Shown here piece after piece: positions 1 through 9,230 of a stretch of 64,000 nucleotides of DNA; the stretch's first letter is position 1; each line of letters begins with the position of its first letter. Origin of the DNA: Marinobacterium iners (lineage in GTDB: Bacteria; Pseudomonadota; Gammaproteobacteria; Pseudomonadales; Balneatricaceae); contig NZ_CP022297.1 of assembly GCF_017310015.1 (NCBI RefSeq), positions 3,162,001 to 3,226,000 of the forward strand. The letters are read 5' to 3'. Both the position numbers and the translations under genes were made by a program. The notes under the pieces were generated by a model that saw nothing but the letters and a program-made list of their open reading frames with translations, made no database searches and was not told where the DNA came from.

Positions 1-866
1 TGCACCACCACTGCCGTAACGATCAGCCCCAGGCCAATGAAGGTTGCCGGGGCAATAGGCTCGTGTAACAGCAAGTAGATAAACACCAGCGACAGAAAGG
101 GCGACAGGAATATCAGGTTGGACACCCGGCTGACATGAGTCGCGGCACGCAGTGCGCCCAGCCAGAGCATGAACGTCAGCCCCATCTCGAACACCCCGAC
201 CCAAAGCGCCCCGAGAATGCCCTGCGTGCCGGGCCACTGCACTTCGCCTTGCCACAGCATCAACCCCCATACCAGCGGCGTTCCGCAGAGAAAGCAGAGC
301 AACAAGCTGACCGCAGGAGAACTCTCGGCCCGCGCATTGAGAATCCAGTACAGTGCCCAGATCAGAGTGCTGCCCAATGCCAGCGCCACTCCGAGCGTAC
401 TGTCAAACTGAAGTGCTAACAGCTGCCCTCGGGTCGCGATCACCAGTGCGCCAAAGTATCCCAGTGTCATGGCCAGCAGATCTAAACGCTGCAGCTTCTG
501 CTTCAGTAGCGGCACAGCCAGCAGTGACAGGGTCAGCGCCCAGGTGTAATTCAGGGCCTGAGCTTGTTGCGCCGGCAATAGATCATAGGCCTTAAACAGC
601 ACCAGATAGTACAGTGCCGGATTCAGTGCCCCCAACAGCAGATAGAGGCCGGGACGCTTGCGCCACTGCTGCAGCAACTCACGCCAGCGCTTCTGCCAGC
701 TTACGCAGGCTGCCAGTACCAATGTGGAGAACAGGCCGGACCAGGCCAGCAGCTGCAACGGCGTCATGACCTGTAACGAGAGCTTGAACGCCGTCGCCAC
801 CGTGGACCAGAGCAAAACGGCACTGAGTCCAAGCAGCATGGCCCGCGACTGTGATTTTTCCGACAT
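1..866 (-). CDS. EamA/DMT-family transporter, cut by the left edge
   Basis: An open frame runs from an ATG at 866 to the left edge without a stop, giving 288 visible codons. It starts MSEKSQSRAMLLGLS and is a chain of hydrophobic helices. The motif LLWSTVATAFK in the first helix and a second similar half are typical of the drug/metabolite transporter superfamily, which has ten helices and about 290-300 residues, so only a few residues are missing. A good ribosome site (AAGGA) lies nine bases before the ATG. Known family members export or import small metabolites across the inner membrane; the substrate cannot be told from sequence. It is not in an evident operon with the next gene. Confidence 0.85.
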   Translation of the reverse strand, partial: MSEKSQSRAMLLGLSAVLLWSTVATAFKLSLQVMTPLQLLAWSGLFSTLVLAACVSWQKRWRELLQQWRKRPGLYLLLGALNPALYYLVLFKAYDLLPAQQAQALNYTWALTLSLLAVPLLKQKLQRLDLLAMTLGYFGALVIATRGQLLALQFDSTLGVALALGSTLIWALYWILNARAESSPAVSLLLCFLCGTPLVWGLMLWQGEVQWPGTQGILGALWVGVFEMGLTFMLWLGALRAATHVSRVSNLIFLSPFLSLVFIYLLLHEPIAPATFIGLGLIVTAVVV

Positions 867-922
867 GGGTTATGATCCTTGCAGACACAAACCGACTAGG
901 AAAACATATTGCGCTTGGCCTG

Positions 923-1351
923 TCAGGCCGTTGCGGTCAAGGTATGGCGTGCGGTCTCGATGGTACCGGCCAGTTCACTGGCGGCATACAGGGCGACCTG
1001 CTCAAAACGGTCTGACCGCAGTGCCTGCGCACGGGGTGTCCGGGCCTGGGTGTCCAGCCGGCTCACCAGATAGGCGTAGTCGCCGGGAATATGATCATTG
1101 ATGGAATGATTAAGCCGCGACACCACTTCCGGCGTGTGCAGCTCATTCAGATCGGGATAGCTCAACGGCGCTGCCGGAGGCAACTCGAAGCCGCTGCCGG
1201 GCTGAACCGATGCCTGCGGGCGATAGATTTCCTGGTTGGATGCAATCAGACTGAGCAGAAACGCAAACTGGGCACCATTGGGCGACTGCACTGCCTGTGG
1301 CAGTGAGGCCGTATAGTTCTCAATTCGTGTCTGGATAGGATCTGTCTGCAT
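923..1351 (-). CDS. Conserved-looking hypothetical protein (142 aa)
   Basis: A small soluble protein, MQTDPIQTRIENYTASLP at the start, rich in Ala, Leu and Gln, with no signal peptide, membrane segment or motif I can name. The second of two adjacent ATGs (1351) is preferred because the GGAGG ribosome site sits one base from the first and four from the second. The gene diverges from greB, and the two share a short intergenic stretch of about 76 bases. Codon use resembles its neighbours and the frame is uninterrupted, so I believe it is coding, but the function is unknown. Confidence 0.65.
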   Translation of the reverse strand: MQTDPIQTRIENYTASLPQAVQSPNGAQFAFLLSLIASNQEIYRPQASVQPGSGFELPPAAPLSYPDLNELHTPEVVSRLNHSINDHIPGDYAYLVSRLDTQARTPRAQALRSDRFEQVALYAASELAGTIETARHTLTATA

Positions 1352-1427
1352 CATGCCTCCGCCTGAGCTGGTATTATCGGCAAGCGACTGTAATCCTTTA
1401 CCTTTTCTTCAATATCAGGGAAAAAAC

Positions 1428-1928
1428 ATGGCACGCTGGCGTCCGGCACAACCCAAAAGCTCGCCCTACATCACGCTGGAGGGCTATGAGCGCCTCAATA
1501 ACGAGCTGAAATACTTGTGGAAGGTCAAACGCCCCGAGGTTACGCAGGCCGTAAAAGAGGCTGCTGCCCAGGGTGACCGTTCCGAAAACGCTGAATACAT
1601 CTACGGCAAGAAACAGCTGCGCGAGATCGACCGTCGCGTCCGCTACCTGTCGAAGCGGCTGGAACACATCAAGGTGGTGGATCGCGCCCCTGACGACACC
1701 AGCCGAATTTTCTTCGGCGCCTGGGTCACGTTGGCCGATGAGGATGACAACACGCGTCGCTACCGTATTGTCGGCGCAGATGAAATCGACCCGGCCAAAG
1801 GTTATATCAGCATTGATGCACCACTGGCACGGCAGCTGCTCAAGAAACAGGTGGGCGATGACGTGACCATCGAGCGGGTTGATCAGGATGAACTCTGGCT
1901 GGAGGTCGTAACGATTGAGTATAAGTGA
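1428..1928 (+). CDS. greB: Transcription elongation factor GreB
   Basis: GreB enters the secondary channel of stalled, backtracked RNA polymerase and stimulates cleavage of the extruded RNA 3' end. The 166-residue protein has the N-terminal coiled-coil hairpin with the acidic tip motif GDRSENAEY near residue 46 that places Mg2+ in the active site, and the C-terminal FKBP-like globular domain. The signature MARWRPAQPKSSPYIT followed by RPEVTQAVKEAAAQGDRSENAEYIYG-type sequence separates it from GreA. The open frame extends upstream, but ATG 1428 is preceded by a CAGGGA ribosome site and gives the normal family length. Confidence 0.95.
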   Translation: MARWRPAQPKSSPYITLEGYERLNNELKYLWKVKRPEVTQAVKEAAAQGDRSENAEYIYGKKQLREIDRRVRYLSKRLEHIKVVDRAPDDTSRIFFGAWVTLADEDDNTRRYRIVGADEIDPAKGYISIDAPLARQLLKKQVGDDVTIERVDQDELWLEVVTIEYK

Positions 1929-2083
1929 GCCAAAATACGCCTACACTTCAAACACACATCAGGCGTGTAAACCCAGCTAAAACAGACTGTGAGTGCAATG
2001 GTACTCCAGCGACATGCCATAAGTGATACTGAGGACCGCTATAAATGTTGTAAAATATATACATATTAATATTGGACACTGGA

Positions 2084-5000
2084 ATGCTGATGCCGATTGC
2101 GCCTCACACATCGATGCTGCTCAGGACACTCTGGCTCACACTGATCTACCTCCTGGTCAGCGTCCTGACCCTGCAGCTGGGGTTCACAACCGAATATGCC
2201 ATGTCAGTCTGGCCAGCAGCGGGTGTGGGTGTGGGCATGTTGCTGGTCTACCGCCATGGCGCCATCTTCCCGATTTTCATCGCCGCACTGTTGACTGATC
2301 TTTATCTTGAACTCAGTTTGAACTCTCTGCTTTCAGCGATTCCCAATGCGTTTGCGGCCACCTTGCAGGCCTATTTCGGTTATCGTCTAACACGCACACT
2401 GCTCAGACGCAGCAGCACACTGGTACGTGACGCTGACATCCTCAGGTTTCTGTTGCTGGCAGGCCCCCTGGCATGCCTTACCGCACCCAGCCTTGGGGTC
2501 ATGACAAGGTTGGCCACCGAACAACTCAGTCTGGACACAGCTCTGAGCGAATGGTTGATCTGGTGGAGTGGCGATACCCTTGGTGTTTTGCTGTTTGCAC
2601 CACTTACACTACTGGTACTTGGGCGCACGCGTGCACACGAAGCCAGTCATCGCATTGGCAGATTCAGAACCGCCTTACCACTTCTTGGCATGGCGGTTCT
2701 GCTCGGGGGTGGTTACCTCCTGTTGTCTCATTTCCAAACGCGCGAAGCCGAGTCCAACATCAACGCCAGCCTGGATCGGTTCAGTCAGCTTTATTTTGTA
2801 TCGATCAACAACGATCTCGATAATCTCGAGGCTATGGCACAACTGATCCAGGCTCGGCCTGAACTGACTGAAAAAGAGTTCAGTCAGTTTGCCGCATGGC
2901 TTAATCAGGACCCTGCCCTGATCAGTATTGACTGGGCTCCGCGAGTATCGGCTGCAGCACGCGAACGTTTCGAACAGCAGCTGGGACGGCCATTTATGGA
3001 GCCCGTCGGCGACCTCAACCCGCAAGTCACGTATATCGAAGCACTGGCACGCAGCCAGTATTTCCCGGTGTTCTACAGCACTCCTCCTGCACTGGGCAAA
3101 GACATACTGGGACTTGACCACGGCTGGGATCCCCAGCGACGCCACGTAATTGCTAAAGCTCTGGAAACCGGACAGCTTCAGCTTTCCCGTGCGTCGCCAC
3201 TGATCAGAACGGGGGTCAACGCCCTCCTCGCATTCCAACCGGTCATTACATCGGCTGAACATAACCGCCCTTCCCGGCACCTTGGTGTTGTTGTAGGCGT
3301 GTTTGATATCAACCAGCTGTTTGCTCCTTTGCTGCGGCAGGCCGGAAATCGCAACCTGGCCGTACGCATCAGTGATGTTACCGACCCTGAACGTCCGCAG
3401 GCTCTGATTGATCGAATGCCTCCAAAAAGCAGCATCTTTCGTACCAACCTGCTGCAAACGGGCGGGCGCAACTGGCAACTGGACTTTGCCCTGCTCACAC
3501 CTCTGTACACCGCCGGTGCCAGTGGAGTTGAGCGTCTCTATTTCCTGTTTTCCATCCTGAGCGCGCTTTTGGCTGCCTACACAACGCTCAGCATGGCCGA
3601 ACGTGATCTGGCCACACAGCTCACTGTCCGGCGTCGTACCCGTGACTTGAATCGCGAGCTGAACCGACGCCTCGAGGCTGAAACTGAGCTGAGATCCAGT
3701 GAGACACGCTACCGCCAGCTGTTTGAAACCTCACCGTTTGCCAAATTGATCATTCACCATGGCAAGCCGATCCATGTAAACAACGCTGCCATCGCGCTGA
3801 TGGATGCAGACTCTCGCCAGGCGCTGTTGGACACTCCAGCCATGCAGCTGATTGAGAGCGGTGATCAACTGCAGGCACGACTTGTCTTGCAGCAGGCGGA
3901 GGCCAGCTTCGAGCCGCTTCGCCTCGACCGAGTCAACTGCCGCACCCTCCACGGGCGCCCCTTCATTGCTGAACTCACTGCTGTCAGCTGCGAATTTGAC
4001 GGCCATTCTGCCGTACTCTGCATGCTGCAGGACATCAGTGCCCGCCTGAAAGCAGAAGAGGACTTTGAGCGCTTCTTTACTGTTTCACTGGATCTACTCT
4101 GTATCGCCGATACCAGAGGCTATTTCCGCCGCATCAATCCTGCCTTCAAGGAAACGTTGGGCTGGAGCGAGGATGAATTGTTGAGCCAGCCGTTCATCAA
4201 TCTGGTTCACCCTGATGACCTGGAAGTGACACGACAAGAGATCAGCGGGCTTGAAGCGGGCAAGCTGGCACTCCACTTCGAGAACCGCTACCGCTGCCGT
4301 GACGGCACCTATCGCTGGATCGAGTGGCGCGCCTTGCCCCAGCCCAACGGGCTAATCTTTGCCTCGGCACATGACACCACTGAACGTCATGAATCGACCG
4401 AACAGCTTGAGCAGATGAACAAATTGCTCAATCAACAGGTGAAGGAAATTCAGTTCAAGAACCACGCCATTCAGGCCAAGGAAACCGAGCTGAACACTCT
4501 GCTCAACAATCTGATGGAGTGCGTGATTACCATCGACAACAAAGGGTTGATCAACAGTGCCAACCCGGCAGTAGAGTCCATATTCGGTTACCGACCGGAT
4601 GAGCTAATCGGTCAAAACGTTTCCACGTTGATGCCAGACCCGGACCGCAGCCGCCATGATGGTTACCTGGCCCGTTACATGGAAACACGGGAGCCTCATT
4701 TCATCGGCACCAGCCGTGAAGTGGTTGGCCAGCACAAGGATGGTCACCTGATACCACTGGAACTGGCAGTTAGCGAATATCAGATCAACGGTCAGACCAT
4801 GTTTGCCGGTACCTTGCACGATGTGAGTGGACAGAAGGCCATGATTGATGCACTGACCCTGGCTCGAGATGAGGCAGAGCACGCCAACAACGCCAAGTCC
4901 ACCTTCCTGGCCACCATGAGCCATGAAATTCGCACCCCTATGAATGGCGTGGTCGGATTGATTGAAGTGCTTGAAAACAGTCAGCTCGACGAGCATCAGG

Positions 5001-6805
5001 CCCGTCTGCTGGGAACTGTCCGCAACTCAGCCAACAGCCTACTGACCCTGATCGACGATATTCTGGACTTTTCCAAGATCGAGGCGGGGCGACTGGAGCT
5101 GGAGTCTCAGCCCTTCAATCTAGTGGAGTTGATCGAAAGCCTGTGCACCTCACTGGTCCCGGTGGCGCACCAGCGCAATGTAGACTTGTCTCTGTTCATT
5201 GACCCCGAGCTGCCCGGCTGGGTCCTGTCGGACCCGGTCCGGCTGCGCCAGCTGCTGTACAACCTGATCGGCAATGGCATCAAGTTCTGCTCCGGCCGTG
5301 ACGGTATCAAGGGGCGAGTATCCGTGCGCGTTGGCTTCAGCGGCGAAGATCCGCTGCAGCTCAAGGTTCGCGTGGCGGACAACGGCATCGGTATCAGTGC
5401 CGAGCAGCAAAAACTGCTGTTTGCGCCCTTTACCCAGGCAGAAAGCTCGACCACGCGCCGTTTTGGCGGAACTGGCCTTGGACTGGTGATCTGTAAACAC
5501 CTTGTGGACCTGATGGGCGGCGGCATTCGACTGATCAGTGAACCCGATGTGGGTACGGTATTTATTCTCGGTCTGTCAATGCACCCGGCGGCACCGCCGG
5601 AAGATGAGGCCCCGTTGCCCGGGCTAGAGGGGGTACGCTGCCTGCTGGTTGAAAGCCGTGATTACAACAACGACGACTTATGCCGCTACCTGGAGTACTC
5701 CGGAGCCGATGTTGTACTTCTGCAACAGACCAGTGATGCGCCGACACGGATTGAGCAGACAGGTCAGCCCTGCATCCTGATCAGTGACCAGAGCCCCGGT
5801 GAATCCGAACCGTTGCCGAAACGGGTCCACTATCTGCAACTGGCCCACGGCCTGCGCCGACGCGGACGCATCACCACCCCCACCACGGTGAGTCTGGATA
5901 TGGATGCCCTGAGCCGGGCGGAGTTTATCAACGCCGTAGCGGTTGCCGCCGGCAAGGCCTCACCAAGTGCCATGCCAAGCACAGCGGATAATCTGCCCGA
6001 CGGCTCTGAAGCCCTCTCTATTGGCGATGCCCGTGCAGAAGGCACACTGATTCTGGTGGCAGAGGATGACCGCGTAAACCAGCTGGTGATTCTGCAGCAG
6101 CTCGCGTTGCTGGGTTATACCGCCGAGGTGGCCGATGATGGCATCAAAGCGCTGGAACTGTGGCAAAAGGGCCGCTATGCCTTGCTGCTGACCGACCTGC
6201 ACATGCCACGAATGGATGGCTACAGTCTGGCTGCAGCCATCCGCACGCAGGAACCCGCCGATCGGCACATGCCGATCATTGCCCTGACCGCCAACGCTCT
6301 GCGCGGAGAATCCAATCGGGCACTGGATCAGGGTATGGACGCCTACCTGGTCAAGCCGGTCAAGTTGGAGCACCTGAAACAAACCCTGGAGCAATGGCTG
6401 CGAAGTGCTCCCTCTGATCCCAAGACAGATGCACCTGACACGGCAGCAGTCAACAACAATGCAGTGGACACCCTGAATCTGGATATTCTGCGCGAACTGG
6501 TCGGTTCCGATCCCGCGCTGTTACGAGAGTTCCTGACTATCTGGCGAAGTTCGTCAGCTCCCCTGATCGAAGAATTGCGTCAAGCCTTTGAAGCCCAGGA
6601 TACCGGCACCATGAGTTCAGTGGCACACCGCTTCAAATCGTCGTCACGCTCCATCGGTGCACTGCCGCTGGGCGATTTATGCGCAGATATGGAGATGGCT
6701 TGCCGTGCCCATGATCACGACGAGATAAGCACTCTGATGCAGTGTTTTGAGGAACTGTACTCTGAAACTGATGCTGCTGTTGCCAATACGCTGGATCATC
6801 TCTAA
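2084..6805 (+). CDS. Hybrid sensor histidine kinase: MASE1-CHASE-PAS(3)-HisKA-HATPase-REC-Hpt
   Basis: An inner-membrane phosphorelay kinase of about 1573 residues. In order: a MASE1-type multispanning region (about 6-212), a periplasmic CHASE-like sensor (about 218-475) with a closing helix, three PAS domains starting near 540, 658 and 797, a HisKA domain with phospho-accepting His947 in SHEIRTPMNG, a HATPase domain (N-box Asn1060; GGTGLGL near 1127), a degenerate receiver-like stretch (about 1185-1290), a canonical receiver with Asp1371 in LTDLHMPRMDG, and an Hpt domain with His1515 in AHRFKSSS. This is the full His-Asp-His chain of ArcB/BvgS-type kinases; the final acceptor is not fused. 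The start is uncertain: TTG 2072 and ATG 2090 are also possible and none has a strong ribosome site. It heads the signalling cluster that runs to 9200. The combination of MASE1 and CHASE in one N-terminus is uncommon. Confidence 0.9.
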   Translation: MLMPIAPHTSMLLRTLWLTLIYLLVSVLTLQLGFTTEYAMSVWPAAGVGVGMLLVYRHGAIFPIFIAALLTDLYLELSLNSLLSAIPNAFAATLQAYFGYRLTRTLLRRSSTLVRDADILRFLLLAGPLACLTAPSLGVMTRLATEQLSLDTALSEWLIWWSGDTLGVLLFAPLTLLVLGRTRAHEASHRIGRFRTALPLLGMAVLLGGGYLLLSHFQTREAESNINASLDRFSQLYFVSINNDLDNLEAMAQLIQARPELTEKEFSQFAAWLNQDPALISIDWAPRVSAAARERFEQQLGRPFMEPVGDLNPQVTYIEALARSQYFPVFYSTPPALGKDILGLDHGWDPQRRHVIAKALETGQLQLSRASPLIRTGVNALLAFQPVITSAEHNRPSRHLGVVVGVFDINQLFAPLLRQAGNRNLAVRISDVTDPERPQALIDRMPPKSSIFRTNLLQTGGRNWQLDFALLTPLYTAGASGVERLYFLFSILSALLAAYTTLSMAERDLATQLTVRRRTRDLNRELNRRLEAETELRSSETRYRQLFETSPFAKLIIHHGKPIHVNNAAIALMDADSRQALLDTPAMQLIESGDQLQARLVLQQAEASFEPLRLDRVNCRTLHGRPFIAELTAVSCEFDGHSAVLCMLQDISARLKAEEDFERFFTVSLDLLCIADTRGYFRRINPAFKETLGWSEDELLSQPFINLVHPDDLEVTRQEISGLEAGKLALHFENRYRCRDGTYRWIEWRALPQPNGLIFASAHDTTERHESTEQLEQMNKLLNQQVKEIQFKNHAIQAKETELNTLLNNLMECVITIDNKGLINSANPAVESIFGYRPDELIGQNVSTLMPDPDRSRHDGYLARYMETREPHFIGTSREVVGQHKDGHLIPLELAVSEYQINGQTMFAGTLHDVSGQKAMIDALTLARDEAEHANNAKSTFLATMSHEIRTPMNGVVGLIEVLENSQLDEHQARLLGTVRNSANSLLTLIDDILDFSKIEAGRLELESQPFNLVELIESLCTSLVPVAHQRNVDLSLFIDPELPGWVLSDPVRLRQLLYNLIGNGIKFCSGRDGIKGRVSVRVGFSGEDPLQLKVRVADNGIGISAEQQKLLFAPFTQAESSTTRRFGGTGLGLVICKHLVDLMGGGIRLISEPDVGTVFILGLSMHPAAPPEDEAPLPGLEGVRCLLVESRDYNNDDLCRYLEYSGADVVLLQQTSDAPTRIEQTGQPCILISDQSPGESEPLPKRVHYLQLAHGLRRRGRITTPTTVSLDMDALSRAEFINAVAVAAGKASPSAMPSTADNLPDGSEALSIGDARAEGTLILVAEDDRVNQLVILQQLALLGYTAEVADDGIKALELWQKGRYALLLTDLHMPRMDGYSLAAAIRTQEPADRHMPIIALTANALRGESNRALDQGMDAYLVKPVKLEHLKQTLEQWLRSAPSDPKTDAPDTAAVNNNAVDTLNLDILRELVGSDPALLREFLTIWRSSSAPLIEELRQAFEAQDTGTMSSVAHRFKSSSRSIGALPLGDLCADMEMACRAHDHDEISTLMQCFEELYSETDAAVANTLDHL

Positions 6806-6825
6806 TCGGCCTGCAGGAATCAACA

Positions 6826-6963
6826 ATGCGAGTTTTTATTATTGATGACGACCCGTTTATCCGTCACCTGATGAGCCACCAATCGTGTGAGGTGCATGAG
6901 TTCGATGGCGGCGTTGGCGCCATGCCACCTGTTGAGGAGCCAGAGCATGACCACACACAATAA
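6826..6963 (+). CDS. Micro-receiver: 45-residue N-terminal piece of a response-regulator receiver
   Basis: A short frame with a good ribosome site (CAGGAA, six bases before the ATG) between the two larger signalling genes. It begins MRVFIIDDDPFIRHLM, which is the first beta strand and acidic pocket of a CheY-like receiver, and then, instead of the rest of the fold, ends after an acidic, His-rich tail (EEPEHDHTQ). It overlaps the next gene by 17 bases, so the two are probably translationally coupled. It could be the remnant of a deleted response regulator or a real small protein; at this length it cannot form a receiver and lacks the phosphoacceptor Asp. Too short for most gene finders. Confidence 0.5.
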   Translation: MRVFIIDDDPFIRHLMSHQSCEVHEFDGGVGAMPPVEEPEHDHTQ

Positions 6964-8140
6964 TCCCGTCATTTTGGTGGCATCTGATAACAAGAGCACC
7001 AGCGAGATTGTACAGACCCAACTGGCGGAATTTGACCGGCTGATCATCCCCGAGGATATGGAAGGCGTTTTGCACGCCTACCGCCAGCATAACCCGGATG
7101 TAATCATTCTGGGCTATGACCAGCTGGACAAGTGTGAGCAGGTGTATGACCGGCTGTACCCAAAGGACAAGGACCAGAATCCGGCCCAAAAGCCACACCG
7201 CGTCATTGCCCTGTGCAACAAGCGTGAGGTCAAACACGCCTATGATCTGTGCAACAGCGACCGGTTCACCGACTATATTGTGTTCTGGCCCCTGACCTAT
7301 GACCCGTTTCGGCTGGCCATGTCGGTACACCAGTCGATGACCGATCTGCGTCACAACTTTAATGCGCAGGAAAACGACCGAGTGCTGGTACGCCAGCAGC
7401 AAAATATCGGAAAACTGCAGCAGGTGTTTGAGCAGCACAGCAAGCAGGGACAAGGCTACAGCCAACAAGTGGACACCCAGCTGTCCAGCTTGATTCACCT
7501 GCTGTCGGAAACCCTTAACCACTACGATCATCTGGTCAATCGAGTACTGGATCAAGCGGCCACGGGTACAGCCGGCCTGCCTTCACAACAGGCCTTTTCA
7601 AGCGTACGCGGTGGTATCGAGCACTCGGTCAGCAGCTTCCGTGAAATCAAGCAGCTGTCGCGTACGTTCATCGACTCGCTGAACCGGATGGAGGATGAGG
7701 CCAGCACCATCTTTGTTAACCGCCGCATCCATAACGGCCATGTACTGGTGGTGGATGATGATGACTTCCAGCGTCAGGTGCTCAGCAGCATTCTTACCAG
7801 CGAGCACTACAGTCTCAGTTTTGCCACTAGTGGCGAAGCGGCACTGGATCAAATTCAGCACAAGCGCCCGGATCTGATCCTGATGGATATTCTGATGCCG
7901 GGCATGGACGGCATCGAAGCCACGCGACAGATCAAGACCGATCCAGTGACAGCAGCGGTCCCGATCATCATTATAAGCGGTCAGAACCAGCGTGAAACCG
8001 TACTGGAGTGCATCAGCAAAGGGGCGTCAGACTATATCGTCAAGCCCTACAACAAGGCGACTCTGATCAGCAAAATACAGGATGCGGTGAAGGTGGGATG
8101 CCAGAAAATTGTTCAGGGTGATCAACATGCAAAAACCTGA
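6947..8140 (+). CDS. Two-receiver response regulator without output domain
   Basis: A 397-residue soluble protein starting MTTHNNPVILVASD after a GAGGAG ribosome site; a longer frame begins upstream but lacks a site. Residues about 8-135 look like a receiver whose phosphoacceptor position is Gly (DVIILGYD) and whose conserved Lys is lost (YIVFWP), so it is probably a non-phosphorylatable pseudo-receiver. A long helical linker (about 145-260) follows, then a canonical receiver (about 268-390) with the DDDD pocket, Asp314 in MDILMPGMDG and YIVKPY. No DNA-binding or enzymatic output is present, so it likely acts as a phosphate relay or protein-binding switch between the two kinases beside it. 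Its stop overlaps the next start by 14 bases. Confidence 0.85.
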   Translation: MTTHNNPVILVASDNKSTSEIVQTQLAEFDRLIIPEDMEGVLHAYRQHNPDVIILGYDQLDKCEQVYDRLYPKDKDQNPAQKPHRVIALCNKREVKHAYDLCNSDRFTDYIVFWPLTYDPFRLAMSVHQSMTDLRHNFNAQENDRVLVRQQQNIGKLQQVFEQHSKQGQGYSQQVDTQLSSLIHLLSETLNHYDHLVNRVLDQAATGTAGLPSQQAFSSVRGGIEHSVSSFREIKQLSRTFIDSLNRMEDEASTIFVNRRIHNGHVLVVDDDDFQRQVLSSILTSEHYSLSFATSGEAALDQIQHKRPDLILMDILMPGMDGIEATRQIKTDPVTAAVPIIIISGQNQRETVLECISKGASDYIVKPYNKATLISKIQDAVKVGCQKIVQGDQHAKT

Positions 8141-9200
8141 AGCCAACACAGCAGCAAGCAATTCGATCGACCTGACACACGTTCAGAGTGAGTTTCTCTC
8201 CGGTGTCAGCCACCAGTTGCGCACGCCCATCAATGCCATACTGGGGCTGACTCACCTGGCGCTTGCTCAGGCTGACTCCGAACAGCAACGCCAGTATCTG
8301 GTCAACATCCAGAGCACCAGCCGACAGCTGATGCACAGCGTCAACAACCTGCTCGATCTGTCACGGCTGGAACAGGGTACACTGGAACTGGTCCCCGCCA
8401 ACTTCCAGCTCAAATCCCTGCTTGACGACGTGACTCAAGACGTGATCACACGTCTGGGCAAGCGTGCCGTGGAGTTCACGCTCACCACAGATGAGCGAAT
8501 CCCGGCCACACTTAACGGCGACGCCTCGCGCCTAAAGCAGTTGATTAACTGTTTCATCGACAATGCCATCAAATTCACCCAGCAGGGTGAGATCCGTCTG
8601 CAGGTGAGAATGGCCGCACGTAACCGCAAAAGTATTCGTCTACATTTTATTCTTGAGGATACCGGCAGCGGACTGCCACCGGGGCTGGGCATGGCACTGT
8701 TTCGCAACAGTGAGAAAACACTCGAGGCCGGCAGCAGCGAAAATCAAAAAAAGGGTATTGGCCTGCGCATTGCACGGCTGCTTGCTCAGCTGATGAACGG
8801 TGATGCCGGTATAATCACACCACAATCACCGGGTGCGGCTTTCTGGTTTACAGTACAGCTCAGGCCCGCCCAAACAGCCGAACATTCCTGCACTGAACAT
8901 TGGTCCGGGCAAAAAAACCTATCAGTCCGTGACGACAGTGGCCATCAGGCCAGCATTGCCGAGGTCCTCCCCCCGCGTCGGCGTCCTCTGCCCGGTGCCG
9001 GCACCAGCATTGAGCTACTGATGGCAGATCTGCAGCAACGACTGCTGCTTGAGGATTTCAGCTGCCTGGAACTGGCCCGGCGCCATGCGGCTGCGCTGGA
9101 AAATTACTTGGGGACTGATGCCATCCGTTTACGCAGTGCTCTGCATGACTTTGACTTTACTCGAGCGCGATTAATTCTGGATGATCACCGCGATGCTTGA
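8127..9200 (+). CDS. Soluble sensor histidine kinase
   Basis: A 357-residue kinase starting MQKPEANTAASNS. There is no membrane segment or sensor domain: the HisKA domain begins almost at once, with His29 in SGVSHQLRTPINA. The ATP-binding domain shows the N-box (INCFIDNAIKF), DTGSG and KGIGLRIA. The last 90 residues form a helical region (MADLQQRLLLEDFSC to FTRARLILDDHRDA) like the tail found after receivers in many hybrid kinases. The ATG at 8127 has an AGGGTG ribosome site and overlaps the upstream gene's stop. Lacking its own input, it probably gets its signal from the upstream dual-receiver protein or the large kinase; that link is inference from gene order. Confidence 0.88.
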   Translation: MQKPEANTAASNSIDLTHVQSEFLSGVSHQLRTPINAILGLTHLALAQADSEQQRQYLVNIQSTSRQLMHSVNNLLDLSRLEQGTLELVPANFQLKSLLDDVTQDVITRLGKRAVEFTLTTDERIPATLNGDASRLKQLINCFIDNAIKFTQQGEIRLQVRMAARNRKSIRLHFILEDTGSGLPPGLGMALFRNSEKTLEAGSSENQKKGIGLRIARLLAQLMNGDAGIITPQSPGAAFWFTVQLRPAQTAEHSCTEHWSGQKNLSVRDDSGHQASIAEVLPPRRRPLPGAGTSIELLMADLQQRLLLEDFSCLELARRHAAALENYLGTDAIRLRSALHDFDFTRARLILDDHRDA

Positions 9201-9230
9201 TCAGATTGGTAACCTCGCATCAAATCAAGC

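Noticed and set aside
8833..9021. A 62-codon frame within the small kinase gene
   Set aside because: Overlaps the kinase frame, no ribosome site or domain.
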